Below, in pieces: positions 8,582-17,747 of a DNA stretch of 64,000 nucleotides (position 1 is the first letter of the stretch; the number at the start of each line of letters is the position of its first letter). Location: positions 1-64,000 of the forward strand of contig ML014177.1 in NCBI GenBank assembly GCA_003615045.1, read 5' to 3'. A model generated the notes under the pieces. It was not told the DNA's origin, did not search any database, and saw only the letters and a program-made list of their open reading frames with translations. The DNA comes from Caulochytrium protostelioides (taxonomy: Eukaryota > Chytridiomycota > Caulochytriomycetes > Caulochytriales > Caulochytriaceae). The position numbers and the translations under genes were made by a program.

Positions 8582-10526
8582 GGTCGAAAAGAACTCTTCG
8601 CGTGGGGGAAGTGGTATGGAGGAACGACGATTGAACAACGTCCACCTCGGTGCACGGATGAGATGGACTCTAGGGTTCTGTCACGCGACCCGTGTGGCGG
8701 TACGGCAGTCTTCTCTTGACCGATGTCGCTGAGGCAGAAACAAAGAGAACCGCCCGTCGGAGTTTTGACTCGCGTCCGCGTGGGTCCTATTGTATTCCTA
8801 CGACAACGGCTGTCAGTTGCAATGGCCGCACACAAAGACATGCTGTCGTCTGACTCAGACGTGTGCATACGTTGAAGCAGACACATGGGCTAGACCGACC
8901 GTTACTATACGTTGCTTCAATGACTTCAGTGACTGTATCAAGCATCGGGCGTCTTGACGGCTCAGCCGTTCCTTCGGACATCGGATTCGATGCCTGCCGA
9001 CGAGGCTTAGTCAACCCCGAGAAAAAGAGACACCCGTTAGCGGATTCGCCGTCGAAAGGACCGGGCGACGCTGCCAAGGAGGCTGGCGACGTCGTCCTAA
9101 ATGCCGCGAGCGCGGGCCCGCCGGCGAACAAGACGGTCGCGGGATTGATCGCAAGGAAGAGGTTTCACCTGGCACGAGCCAAGTCGTCCGGCGACTTGAG
9201 CGCGTGCCGCGCCAGGAAGGGCCCCCTCTTGCTGCGGTCGGCGGTGGCTTTCGGGTTGTGAGAAGCTAACACGAGCGTGTGTGGCCACCGCTGCTTCTGC
9301 CCCCAGAGGTGGGAGAGCCGTCTGGATTCATTCGTATGAACCAAGTCGGACGGCGGGCCGCGTCTAACATCAGATCTTGCGCTTGTTCTCGCAACTGCCA
9401 TACCCGAGTATGCGGTTTGCGGTATCGTGGCCTTCCTCATCCACCTCCAACATACGCCGGAATGTCTGACAGCAAGGGACGACAGCAGGCAAGCAACAAT
9501 CGAAAAAAAAAACCAGCCGGTCAAATAGAGTTCCCGGGACAACACGTGCCGATAGATCAAAAAAAAAAAGAAAAAAAGAAAAGAAAAACCGACAAATGGG
9601 ATGGAGGAGCGATTTTCTGGGACAGCAATCGAAAACATACCGGCAAAGGACGTTAGATGCATTTAGCCGCCCTGAACATGCTATGATGTGTCGCGTCCTG
9701 GGGTAAGGCCGCTGCAGCCCCTGGCCGGCAAGCGCATTCGTCGCTGAGTATACCGCGAGCTGCCTCTTTGGGGATCCCCTTCACATCTGGCATGTAGCCT
9801 TCATGTCGGGACCACCTGTTGATGCTCATCGACTGCTATATCATGCCCTCACAAGCTGCAGCTCGAGAGCCACATCGCGTACCTGGGCCCTGTTGTGTGA
9901 AGGATCGGAGGCGTGTTGATGGCCATCGGATTGCGCCTCTCGCGCTGGAGGGGTGGCGTGGCGTTGCCGCACCCCGTGGCGCGCGGGGTGGGCGGCCGGA
10001 GCGGCAAGCCTCAGGCGAGGTCAAGCGAGGTCCCGCTTGAGGGCCATCGATGGAACCCGCCGGACGCCAGTGCGGTTGAACTGGTAACGAAAAGGCCGCG
10101 AGGAGAGGCGACGCCGACGGGGTAAGTGCGCGGTTTGAACGACTCTTTTGGACTCTTCTCTTTTATCTCCCGAAACGTGGCTGGATGCCCACGTCGATTT
10201 CTCGTTGAAGGCGTCGGTGGCGATCTACTCTTCCGTGGTTTCGATGTATTTAACTTCGCTTAACTCCGCTTGACACCGCTTAGCTTGGCTTTGCTCTGCG
10301 GTACTCCGCTTGACACTGCGTAACTCTCCTTAACTCTGCTTAGCTCTGCTTGACGCCGCTTGACTGCCAGGTGCCTTCCGCCTCACGACCTTCATCTCTC
10401 ATCGCCCCTGAGGGGGCGGTGGCATGCGGCGGTTAGGGGTGCGAGTGCGGCGCTGTGTGCATAAATCCTGCGTGCCTGACCATCTCTTGGTCTTGAGAGG
10501 CTGGACCTGGACAGGTTTGCGTCACG
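8582..10526. other. Divergent intergenic region between EF-G and WRAP73
   Basis: About 1.9 kb serving as the upstream region of both genes. An open frame of 113 codons starts at 8920 on the plus strand (MTSVTVSSIG..., stop at 9259-9261) but resembles nothing I know. A minus-strand frame across 9165-9662 is largely created by A-runs near 9505-9590. A run of twelve 10-nt repeats lies at 10251-10370, and a C/T-rich stretch precedes WRAP73. Confidence 0.5.
10251..10370. repeat. Tandem repeat, 10-nt unit, 12 degenerate copies
   Basis: Consecutive decamers of the type TAACTCTGCT / TGACACCGCT run without spacers from 10251 to 10370. Nearly every unit begins with T and ends CT or CG; internal positions vary. 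The array ends about 155 nt before the WRAP73 start codon. Confidence 0.85.
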
Positions 10527-12062
10527 ATGGAGTTCACGGAGCTCTGCAAGCAGTCGTCGAACCACTGCGCGTATTCGCCGAACGGACAATATTTGGCGAC
10601 AGTCGTCGGGTACCGTCTTGTCGTTCGTGATGTTGCGTCGCTGAAGGCCATTCAGCTCTACGCATGTAACGAGACGATCCAGCAGATCGCGTGGTCGCCA
10701 GACAGCCTGCTTATCCTCGCGGCGAGCTACAAGCTCGGCACCTTCCAGGTTTGGCGTCTTGACGACCCCGACTGGACGGCCACGGTCTCCGAGGGCCTCG
10801 CTGGACTGAGCCGTGTGCAATGGATGCCTGACGCGCGCCACATCTGGTCGATATCCAACCACCAGCTCCGCAGCACTGTCTACTCGCTCGTAGACGGCAC
10901 CACGCACCCACTTCCTGCGCCCAAGACCCCCACGGAGGGCTGGGCACTCCGCTGTGACGGTCGGTACCTCGCCGTCTGCGAGCGACAGCGCTCGACCGAC
11001 CACCTGCACCTGCTCGATACGACCACGTGGCAGACGGTGCACGCGTTCCCGTGCGGCACCAATGACCTGCGCCACCTTCAATGGTCACCCGACGGCCGCT
11101 ATCTCGCTATCTGGGACGGCCTCTTTGATCCGCGCGTTTTCGTGTATCTGCCCACGGGCCAGCTGGTCGCCGAGTATGCGCCCGACCCCTGTGGCGCGCC
11201 TGAGACGGGCCGACCACGTACCGGCGGCCTTGGCATCCGCACCGTGGCCTGGGCACCTTCCGCCCAACTGCTCGCCCTGGGCGGCTACAACGGTCGCGTC
11301 ACCCTCCTCAACCACTACACATGGAAGCCGGTGGCCGAGTGGGGCCATCCGAAGCGCCTCGAAACCTCCCGCGAGACGCGCGATGCCGTGGTCTACCGTG
11401 AGATCCGGGAGCCCTTCCGGACTGTGCTGAAGCCCGTCGGTGGGCTCGTGGCGGCAGGAGGTGATTTCGGCAGCGCGAGCCCCCGCGACGGACCGGGGGT
11501 CCTCGCAGGCGCAGGTGCCGCTGCGAATCCGCCATCCCGTTCGCACCAGATGGGCTATGAAATTGCGACGCTGCCACTGACCATGGCTGCGGAGACGTCT
11601 GACGACGCGGTGGCGACGCCGAAATCAGGCGTGACGCGGCTCGCATTTAGCGCGACTGGCGACTATGTGCTTACGAGCGACGGCCGGCTGTCACAGACGC
11701 TGTGGATCCGACGGCTGGTGGACGTGCAGCTGGTCGCGGTGGTGGTGCAGGCTCAGCCCATTCTGACCGCGGCATGGCACCCGCGGCAGCCGGATTTGCT
11801 CGCGTTTGCGTGCGGTGGCGGCTACGTTCATCTCTGGAAGGGCGAGACGCTCGGCTGCGAGCTGCTCGAAGTGCCCACCACCCACTTTGCCGTTCGCAAG
11901 CTCGCATGGAGCCCAGACGGCGCTTCGCTCCTCCTCATGGACAAGGACAAATTTTGCCTTGCCTTCCCCCTCAACGCCGATGCGTTGGGCGGCGGCGTCT
12001 CTCCGACCCTTGATTGTGCCGGGCGGCCGCTCGAGTCGACTTTCCCGTCTCACGCGCCGTGA
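10527..12062 (+). CDS. WRAP73: WRAP73/WDR8-like WD40 protein of centrosome or spindle pole
   Basis: WD40 protein of 511 residues, close to the family's usual length. The start MEFTELCKQSS and the blocks YRLVVRDVASLKAIQLY, GRYLAVCERQ, LAIWDGLFDPRVFVY, IRTVAWAPSAQLLALGGYNG, VTLLNHYTWKPVAEWGHP and YEIATLPL follow WDR8/WRAP73 from end to end. In fission yeast and vertebrates this protein acts with Msd1/SSX2IP to anchor microtubule minus ends at the spindle pole or centriolar satellites. Two linkers, around residues 300-345 and before the last blades, are rich in Gly, Ala and Pro and longer than in animals. A single exon; the ATG at 10527 matches the conserved N-terminus. Convergent with PSMG4, with 219 bp between stop codons. 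Confidence 0.93.
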   Translation: MEFTELCKQSSNHCAYSPNGQYLATVVGYRLVVRDVASLKAIQLYACNETIQQIAWSPDSLLILAASYKLGTFQVWRLDDPDWTATVSEGLAGLSRVQWMPDARHIWSISNHQLRSTVYSLVDGTTHPLPAPKTPTEGWALRCDGRYLAVCERQRSTDHLHLLDTTTWQTVHAFPCGTNDLRHLQWSPDGRYLAIWDGLFDPRVFVYLPTGQLVAEYAPDPCGAPETGRPRTGGLGIRTVAWAPSAQLLALGGYNGRVTLLNHYTWKPVAEWGHPKRLETSRETRDAVVYREIREPFRTVLKPVGGLVAAGGDFGSASPRDGPGVLAGAGAAANPPSRSHQMGYEIATLPLTMAAETSDDAVATPKSGVTRLAFSATGDYVLTSDGRLSQTLWIRRLVDVQLVAVVVQAQPILTAAWHPRQPDLLAFACGGGYVHLWKGETLGCELLEVPTTHFAVRKLAWSPDGASLLLMDKDKFCLAFPLNADALGGGVSPTLDCAGRPLESTFPSHAP

Positions 12063-12281
12063 ATAGTCATTTTCACCGTCAGTTTCCATCATCAAGCTTT
12101 CCATCATCTTGTCCCAAGATTTCGTCAAAGATCCGCTATCACCCTACAAGCGGGAAGTGCGCTTCTCGACATCACATCGCCATCCCCACATCCCGACAGG
12201 GCGCAATGATTACGTCAGGAATATGCATGAGCTTGATGCTGTTGTTAATTTGCAAGTTGCCATTGGGCTAATCTCGACATG

Positions 12282-12942
12282 TCAAGCCGATGCAGCATGC
12301 TGGTATTCAAGGATAAACTCGCATAAGGCCTTTTCGGCGAATCGACTCAGCATCGCATTGCCTTCCGGCACGCCAAGGCTGCACAGCACATGACACTTAA
12401 ATCGGGTCGCTGCTCCCATAAATTCAATGAAACGGTGGATGAGAAACCGGTCTCGAATGCGGACGGTGAAATTGTAGTTATGGCATGAAAAAGGTCACTT
12501 ACATAAGCGTTTGGCCACTTGTTGGCTCGTCTCACTGAGCGAAGGACCCAGAAGCGTACTCCCGGTCGCCATCGTGGTCTATCCTTAGTTTATCGTGACA
12601 AAAGGATACGGTGTGAGAGTCTGCCGTCTGTTATACGGGGAGCATCGTGACATACATGGCCAGTTGCCGCCATGGCGGCGTTAACGCGTGACCGTAGGTT
12701 CCTGGCCGATAATTCCGGCAGACTCATACCGGATGCCGCAGCGCATGCCACACCGGACGGTGGTTACTTACCGAAACGGACGGCGGCACGGCGATCGCCA
12801 GCGTCTCCAGCGAATATGGAGGCGTTCCCGCGTACACAAACAGCGATTGTGGCATGCGATACATCAACAGCTGAAGCCCATTCCCTGTTGTAGGAACGCT
12901 GACTTCTTTTTGAAAGACTTCGAACCGAGGCTCGATCGCCAT
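12282..12942 (-). CDS. PSMG4: Proteasome assembly chaperone 4 (PSMG4-like), three exons
   Basis: Subunit of the PAC3-PAC4 type chaperone that helps build the proteasome alpha ring. It was assembled by eye: exon 1 12942-12772 (57 codons from ATG), exon 2 12578-12503, exon 3 12409-12282 with stop TGA at 12282-12284. Introns start GTAAGT at both donors and end ATAG and GCAG; phases are 0 and 1. The product is 124 residues; human PSMG4 has 123. Matching blocks are PQSLFVYAGTPPYSLETLAI (family: dSFFLWVGa...LrNLAVA), STLLGPSLSETSQQVAKRL (family: vSTsLfGd..dttS..LAqRLa) and VLCSLGVPEGNAMLSRFAEK (family: VFVSYNLP......LLVEnRI). Exon 1 and the exon 2 junction are secure. The last intron border is chosen because it restores the family C-terminus in frame; without splicing the frame would stop at RLCK. 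Confidence 0.78.
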
Positions 12943-14094
12943 TGTGATAATCTTCGTGATCTGGTTGACTGGTTGCGTAGCGTGTTCGCTTCGCGCCGCG
13001 ATTCCGGGTCGTATTGTTTTCAATACACTGCTCGACGTGGTGGGGCAAACGACCGCAACAGGAGTAGGCGATGAGAATACAGAGCACACGCCGAAAACAC
13101 TCATGAATCGTGATAATGCCTCCCTGCTTGAGTACTTCAACGTTTGGCGTCCCAGTGCGGCGGCGGCCGTCGTGGCGGCGCATTGGCATTTGCAACGATA
13201 TAGGAGGAAGCTTCGGTGGCAAGCCACTTGGCCCGCTATCGTTTCCGGCAGCCCCGCCACGCAGGATGCACCGCGCATGGCCGTCTTCACGGATCACGGC
13301 AGTGGCGCATGATCCCATCGCCATCGCCGCCAACCCAGGCTCCTCAGCGCTACGACAATGATGATTACGCGTATTCGACTGATGCCCCAACCACCAGGGT
13401 GCGGACGTCCCCATGTAGTCGCGGCCTCATCAGCACCGTCGCGTCCAAGAGCTTGCCGAAGCCTCTGATTCAAGGGAGAGTTTTCGCAGATCGCCCGGAC
13501 ATAGTCCCCTTGCATCCACCTCAGGCTCCGCCTGACTCCTTCCCGATGGTAACCTGGGTGTCACAGGGGTCGTAGCTCGAAATCATTCGCCTGGACGAGG
13601 CCCAGCCGAACAGACTTCCGCATCTAAAGCATTTCGCCAGCAGCAGCGTTTGGCCTGAGAAAACCGTCTACATGGTGCTTCGACGAATAGAATATGCATG
13701 TGGAATATGTAGAATGCTCTTGAAGCGCTTTCAATACAGGGACTTTCCGGAGGGCCACAGGGTGGCGTCGAAGACGAACCATCATGCTGATGACTATGTC
13801 GATTTCTGCAGCAGCTAGCAGATATGCTTGAGTTTGTTAAAACATGCATCCGGCCTCAATCAGCAGCCTTATAACGGTTGCGTACCTTTCAGACTATGTG
13901 CAGCTGCGGGAGACTGACGGTCGATCGACGGGCCACTGACGGCGATGCGGTGGATGCCTTGGAGGCCGTGAACCCCGCTTAATTCGCGGGCGCCGCAGGG
14001 CCTTCCCGTCATCCCTGCTCACTCTGCCCATGAATGTGGAGGCTGCGACCGTCAGCCTTCGATCGGCGTGAGCCAAGTCAACCGTCCGTCGCTT
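12943..14094. other. Intergenic, no supported gene
   Basis: Upstream of PSMG4 and of Fanzor copy B. Several frames of 60-190 codons exist on both strands, but the longest minus-strand one is simply PSMG4 exon 1 read back through its leader, and none resembles a known family. The left end of the mobile-element relic may lie in here, but no terminal repeat was seen. Confidence 0.45.
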
Positions 14095-14988
14095 ACGAGA
14101 CGGCAGAGGTCACGGGTTCTCCCACGCTGTGGACAGTGGCGGCAGCAGCGTGTGCGTATACTTCCACCACAGCAAGAAGGTTGCCGGCGACGTGCCAGCC
14201 CTGGTGGCCGTGCCCAAGACCAGAATCCATTTGGCAGATAGCCTAAATGAACACTGCATCCTCAAAAGCGACCCGGGCAGCACCAGTGTCTTCTACATGG
14301 CGATAGAGCGGTCCGACGGTCATGTCGACAGCTTGAAGCTGACGAGAAAACGGTACGATGTGGAAGCCGGCATCAAAGCAGCCCAAACAGTAAGAGACCT
14401 GGCAGCCCGATCTCCACGAGCCACTGCAGCGGCTGTCGGAGTTCAGCATCGAAGGACACGGCGCTCGCAACGCACCAGGCCCCCCTAGAGGTGTGGATGA
14501 AGACCGACTACCGAGTACTTCAAGCCGCGCTGGGCGCGCTTGCCCCTGCGGCTATACGGAGATGCTTCCCGAGCTGCGTGGCTGACGTGGCGGCCGCGGA
14601 GAGCAAGTTTCTGCTCGTCGCTTACAGCGCATCCAAGTCTGCCCCCAGGGGCCAGGGTGAGATCGCCGCCCAACAGCTCGAGCGTACCAGGCGTGCGCCC
14701 AGCGCTTCTCATATCGCCCTGGTCGACGAGTTCCGGACGATCCAGGTGCATGCCAAGAAGAATGGGGGCCCGTAGAAATATGCAAAGCCGAAAGTGGCCC
14801 GTGGTCAGAGGTTTGCTGTGGCGCATTTCCAGCCACGGCATATTTGTGATCCGCGACTTAAACGCCGCCTTGAACAACCGACGCCGCCTGTCTCGCCAGT
14901 CAGGCCGACTAGGGTACGCGTTCCCGACTGACGTGCCTGGCACGACAGGCCGGTGGTCAGGCATGCCTATCCGGTGCTGAACCGAATG
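14095..14988 (+). pseudogene. Fanzor copy B, decayed, retains RuvC-I and RuvC-III
   Basis: The most complete of three Fanzor relics here. In order: SSVCVYFHHSKKV, VPKTRIHLADSLNEH, then the RuvC-I block ILKSDPGSTSVFYMAIERSDG with its catalytic Asp at about 14270, and LKLTRKRYDVEAGIKAAQ. After a frameshift near 14420 the helical block found in copies A and C (LWTESLKPGG...) is deleted or unrecognisable. Then come LLVAYSASKSAPRGQGEI (14605-14670), ALVDEFRTIQVHAKKNGG (about 14720-14770) followed by a stop, and finally FVIRDLNAALNNRRR (RuvC-III, Asp at about 14855-14857) running to MPIRC and TGA at 14978-14980. Family logic: RuvC-I Asp, central Glu region and RuvC-III Asp form the nuclease site. 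Frameshifts and the internal stop make it a pseudogene. Copy B is inverted relative to A and C. Confidence 0.87.
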
Positions 14989-14996
14989 CGGACTGC

Positions 14997-15029
14997 CTCT
15001 CGAAGGGACCCCCGGGGTCCCGAGGAGAG
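14997..15029 (+). repeat. Hairpin 16 nt downstream of the Fanzor B stop codon
   Basis: Perfect inverted repeat GGGACCCC-C-GGGGTCCC at 15005-15021, flanked after a 3-nt mismatch by CTCTC (14997-15001) and GAGAG (15025-15029), so a stem of 8 plus 5 pairs can form. In TnpB and Fanzor systems the guide RNA begins near the 3' end of the nuclease ORF, so this is a candidate remnant of that RNA; the link is inference. Confidence 0.6.
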
Positions 15030-15510
15030 AAGTTCGTCTTGCAGGGTCTCCCCGGACAGCATATATCCTTCAAAAGGCTTTGATGGCTTTGGTGATGCGG
15101 GCGCCACCCGGGGTGAAGCGCTCTCTCGAGTGCCCCTCGGGACGACAAAGGTAAAAATGATGATTCAAAGCCTATCATGCAGCGCCGGCTTGCTCGGCAA
15201 ATGTATTCCTCGCTGCTTCATACACGCGACCGAGTTCCGGATATAAAAAGCCCGCTATAGCGTGCTGTATCATTGTGTATCGTTGAGTGGATGCAAATCA
15301 TGAATTCACTGTGACATCTCTGTACGAGAGAGCCTTGTCGTGGGTCGTCACATTCAGCTCGTGAACCACCTCAGTTCTCTTGACTCCTGACGAACCATTC
15401 CGCATTCTGTCTTTGCAAACTACCAGATCTCTGCTGTGATACGCGGTTACGGACCCTAGTTTGTCCTTTGACTTTTTCCCCTTGAGCCTGCAGATAACGT
15501 GCCGTGAAAC
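15030..15510. other. Intergenic, upstream of the acyl-CoA ligase
   Basis: About 480 nt; T/C-rich in its last third, as expected of a fungal promoter/leader. No coding signal is seen. Confidence 0.5.
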
Positions 15511-17238
15511 ATGTCGCCTACCTACTACACGTCGGCCCATCCCGACATAGACATCCCGTCCGTGGATGTCGCTTCCTTTATCCTCAACAGCGAGGGCTTC
15601 AGACGCGCTGAAGACGCCGACAAGACGGCTTACGTGGACGGCAATCTCACCGAGCAGCGCCGCTCGTTCCGTCAGGTGCGCAGCGACATTGAGAAATGGG
15701 CCCGCGGCTGGATCCATGTGATGGGGATCGGCCGGCCGACCGAAACGACTGCCGCCACCGAGATCGACGCTGTGGGTCTGATCACCCCTAATACCGTTGA
15801 TGTGGCCGCCGTGATGCTGAGTGTCCTGCGGACCGGCAATGCCACCATAACGCCGGTTAATCCGATGTACACGCCAGCTGAAGCCGCGCACCAACTGCAC
15901 ACCTGCAACGTGAAAGCCCTCGTCGTACACGCCTCCTCGATCGAATTGGCCCGCGAGGCTGCCAAGCTTTGCGGTCTGGCCGAGGACAAAATCCTGCTGA
16001 TGCCAGCGTACGGAAGCTCCAAAGCGGAGGAGCAGGCCGTCAAAGCATCGGGGCTGCGCTTCATGAACGATGTCCTCGTGTGCGATGAGGCGCTCCCGAT
16101 CATCAACATGACCAAGGAGCAGCTGCAGTCTCGCCCAGCCGTGCTCTGCTTTTCATCGGGGACCTCCGGCCTGAGTAAAGGTGTGATTAGCTCCCACCGC
16201 AACATTGTTTCGAACGTGATGCAGTACGTCACGCCTCAGGACGATCTTCGTCCCGACGATGTTTTCACGGGCCTGTTGCCCATGTTTCATGTCTATGGGT
16301 TCATTATGGCCATTGTCATTGCGCCTTATCTCGGCTATACGGTCGTGTCGTATCCCCGCTTTGTCCTGGGCCACTTCTTGTCCTCCTGCCAGCATTGGAA
16401 AGTCACGCGCATGTTCATTGCGCCCCCGATCGCGCTCGCCATCGTAAAGAGCCCGCTTCTTAAACGCCACCAGAACCAGTCACTGCGCGCGATTGTGTCG
16501 GGTGCTGCTCCGCTGAGCGAACATCTCCACCAAGAGCTGTCGCGCTTGACGGGATCCTATGTCTCGCAAGGCTATGGTCTGACGGAGACGAGTCCTATCA
16601 TTGTGGCCTCTTACAAGGCCAAAGAGCACGCGGTTCCCGGCACGGTGGGAGTCCTGCTCCCTAATCACCGCGTGCGTCTCGTCGATCCCGATACGCGAGA
16701 GGACGTGCCCGTCGGTCCAGAATCCCGTGGCGAAGTATGGGTGAGTGGCCCGAATGTCATGGCCGGCTACCTGGGCAATCCGGAGGCGACGGCGAAAGCC
16801 CTTGAAATGGATGCCGAAGGACAGATCTGGTTCAAGACGGGCGATATTGCCGTAATCGATGCCAGCGGTTTCTTCCGGATTGTGGACCGTGTGAAGGAAC
16901 TGATCAAAGTCCAGGGTTTTCAGGTCGCGCCCGCGGAGCTGGAAGGCCTGCTGCTGGAACACCCGGGCATTGCGGACTGCGCCGTGATCGCCCATCAAGC
17001 CGACGAGGGCGAGCTCCCACGCGGCTTTATTGTTCGCGCCCAGACGCCAGAAGGCGAGGCGTTGACTGCGGAGACCGTCCAGGCGTTTGTCGCCTCCCGT
17101 GTCGTCTCGTACAAGCACCTGCGTGGTGGCGTCGTGTTTGTTGACTCAATCCCCAAGAGCTCGGCGGGCAAGATTCTGCGCCGCCTACTTCGCGACGCAC
17201 AGAACGTGGACGCTCTGATCAAGGGCTCCAAGATGTGA
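15511..17238 (+). CDS. 4-coumarate:CoA-ligase-like acyl-CoA synthetase with peroxisomal tail
   Basis: ANL-superfamily adenylating enzyme (575 aa) that should activate a carboxylic acid as acyl-AMP and pass it to CoA. Motifs: phosphate loop FSSGTSGLSKG (about 213-223), YGLTETSP (from 355), the hinge-region RVKELIKVQGFQVAP (from about 458) and the catalytic Lys in KSSAGKILRR near 550. Overall pattern (NPMYTPAEAAHQL, LPMFHVYGF, GEVWVSGPNVMAGY) matches fungal 4CL-like proteins rather than long-chain acyl-CoA synthetases. The chain ends GSKM, which fits the PTS1 consensus [SAC][KRH][LM], so a peroxisomal location is likely, as for many fungal 4CL-like enzymes. The acid substrate cannot be read from sequence. 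Single exon; ATG at 15511 directly precedes the conserved N-terminal region. Confidence 0.92.
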   Translation: MSPTYYTSAHPDIDIPSVDVASFILNSEGFRRAEDADKTAYVDGNLTEQRRSFRQVRSDIEKWARGWIHVMGIGRPTETTAATEIDAVGLITPNTVDVAAVMLSVLRTGNATITPVNPMYTPAEAAHQLHTCNVKALVVHASSIELAREAAKLCGLAEDKILLMPAYGSSKAEEQAVKASGLRFMNDVLVCDEALPIINMTKEQLQSRPAVLCFSSGTSGLSKGVISSHRNIVSNVMQYVTPQDDLRPDDVFTGLLPMFHVYGFIMAIVIAPYLGYTVVSYPRFVLGHFLSSCQHWKVTRMFIAPPIALAIVKSPLLKRHQNQSLRAIVSGAAPLSEHLHQELSRLTGSYVSQGYGLTETSPIIVASYKAKEHAVPGTVGVLLPNHRVRLVDPDTREDVPVGPESRGEVWVSGPNVMAGYLGNPEATAKALEMDAEGQIWFKTGDIAVIDASGFFRIVDRVKELIKVQGFQVAPAELEGLLLEHPGIADCAVIAHQADEGELPRGFIVRAQTPEGEALTAETVQAFVASRVVSYKHLRGGVVFVDSIPKSSAGKILRRLLRDAQNVDALIKGSKM

Positions 17239-17747
17239 TGTGTTGATGTTTTCTTCCCATCCCCTAGACGATTACTCAGTATCATTTTAAAGTTATGCTT
17301 TTGCGTACCGCAAGTCTTTGATAATTCAATTTTTGCCGAATCGGTGGAGACGCCGATGTAATGCTCTTTTGCCGTGGCTTGGCGGCGACGTGACACTGGG
17401 ATTTGACGTCAAGCCCACGTCGGAATCGCCGAGGGCCCGCATGACGGATCGGCCCGTGTTCCGACATCGCACGCGCTTTTCACGACCGGCTCGACTATTC
17501 CTCAAACATGGGCATTGTACGATGGCGATCGCGATCGCGACCCCAAATGGCATCTGTCACAGAGGCCATGCATGCATACGCTAACATTGCCATCCCTCGT
17601 TCCGTGCATCGATCGCCTACAACCATACTTTGGCTTTCCTTCGTGCACGCACTCCGCACTCCGCCTAGACATCGCCGGCTCTGTTTCTGGTATGGTATGC
17701 TAACACGAACCAAATCAGATCAAACCAACTCAAATCGATAAACTATC
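17239..17747. other. Intergenic between acyl-CoA ligase and NECAP
   Basis: Both neighbours are on the plus strand. It contains the short palindromic run GCGATCGCGATCGC near 17525-17540 and an A/C-rich stretch with CAAATCA repeats just before the NECAP ATG. No coding signal is seen. Confidence 0.5.

Noticed and set aside
9165-9662. 165-codon minus-strand frame with a Phe-rich hydrophobic stretch, apparently a membrane protein
   Set aside because: The hydrophobic segment comes from A-runs read as TTT codons; no family resemblance.
10251-10370. Possible CRISPR array
   Set aside because: The units are 10 nt, contiguous and without spacers; this is a minisatellite in a eukaryotic genome.
12282-12535. 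PSMG4 continuing without the last intron (in-frame TGA after RLCK)
   Set aside because: Removing a 93-nt GT-AG intron restores the family C-terminus and the expected length; the unspliced reading stops early.
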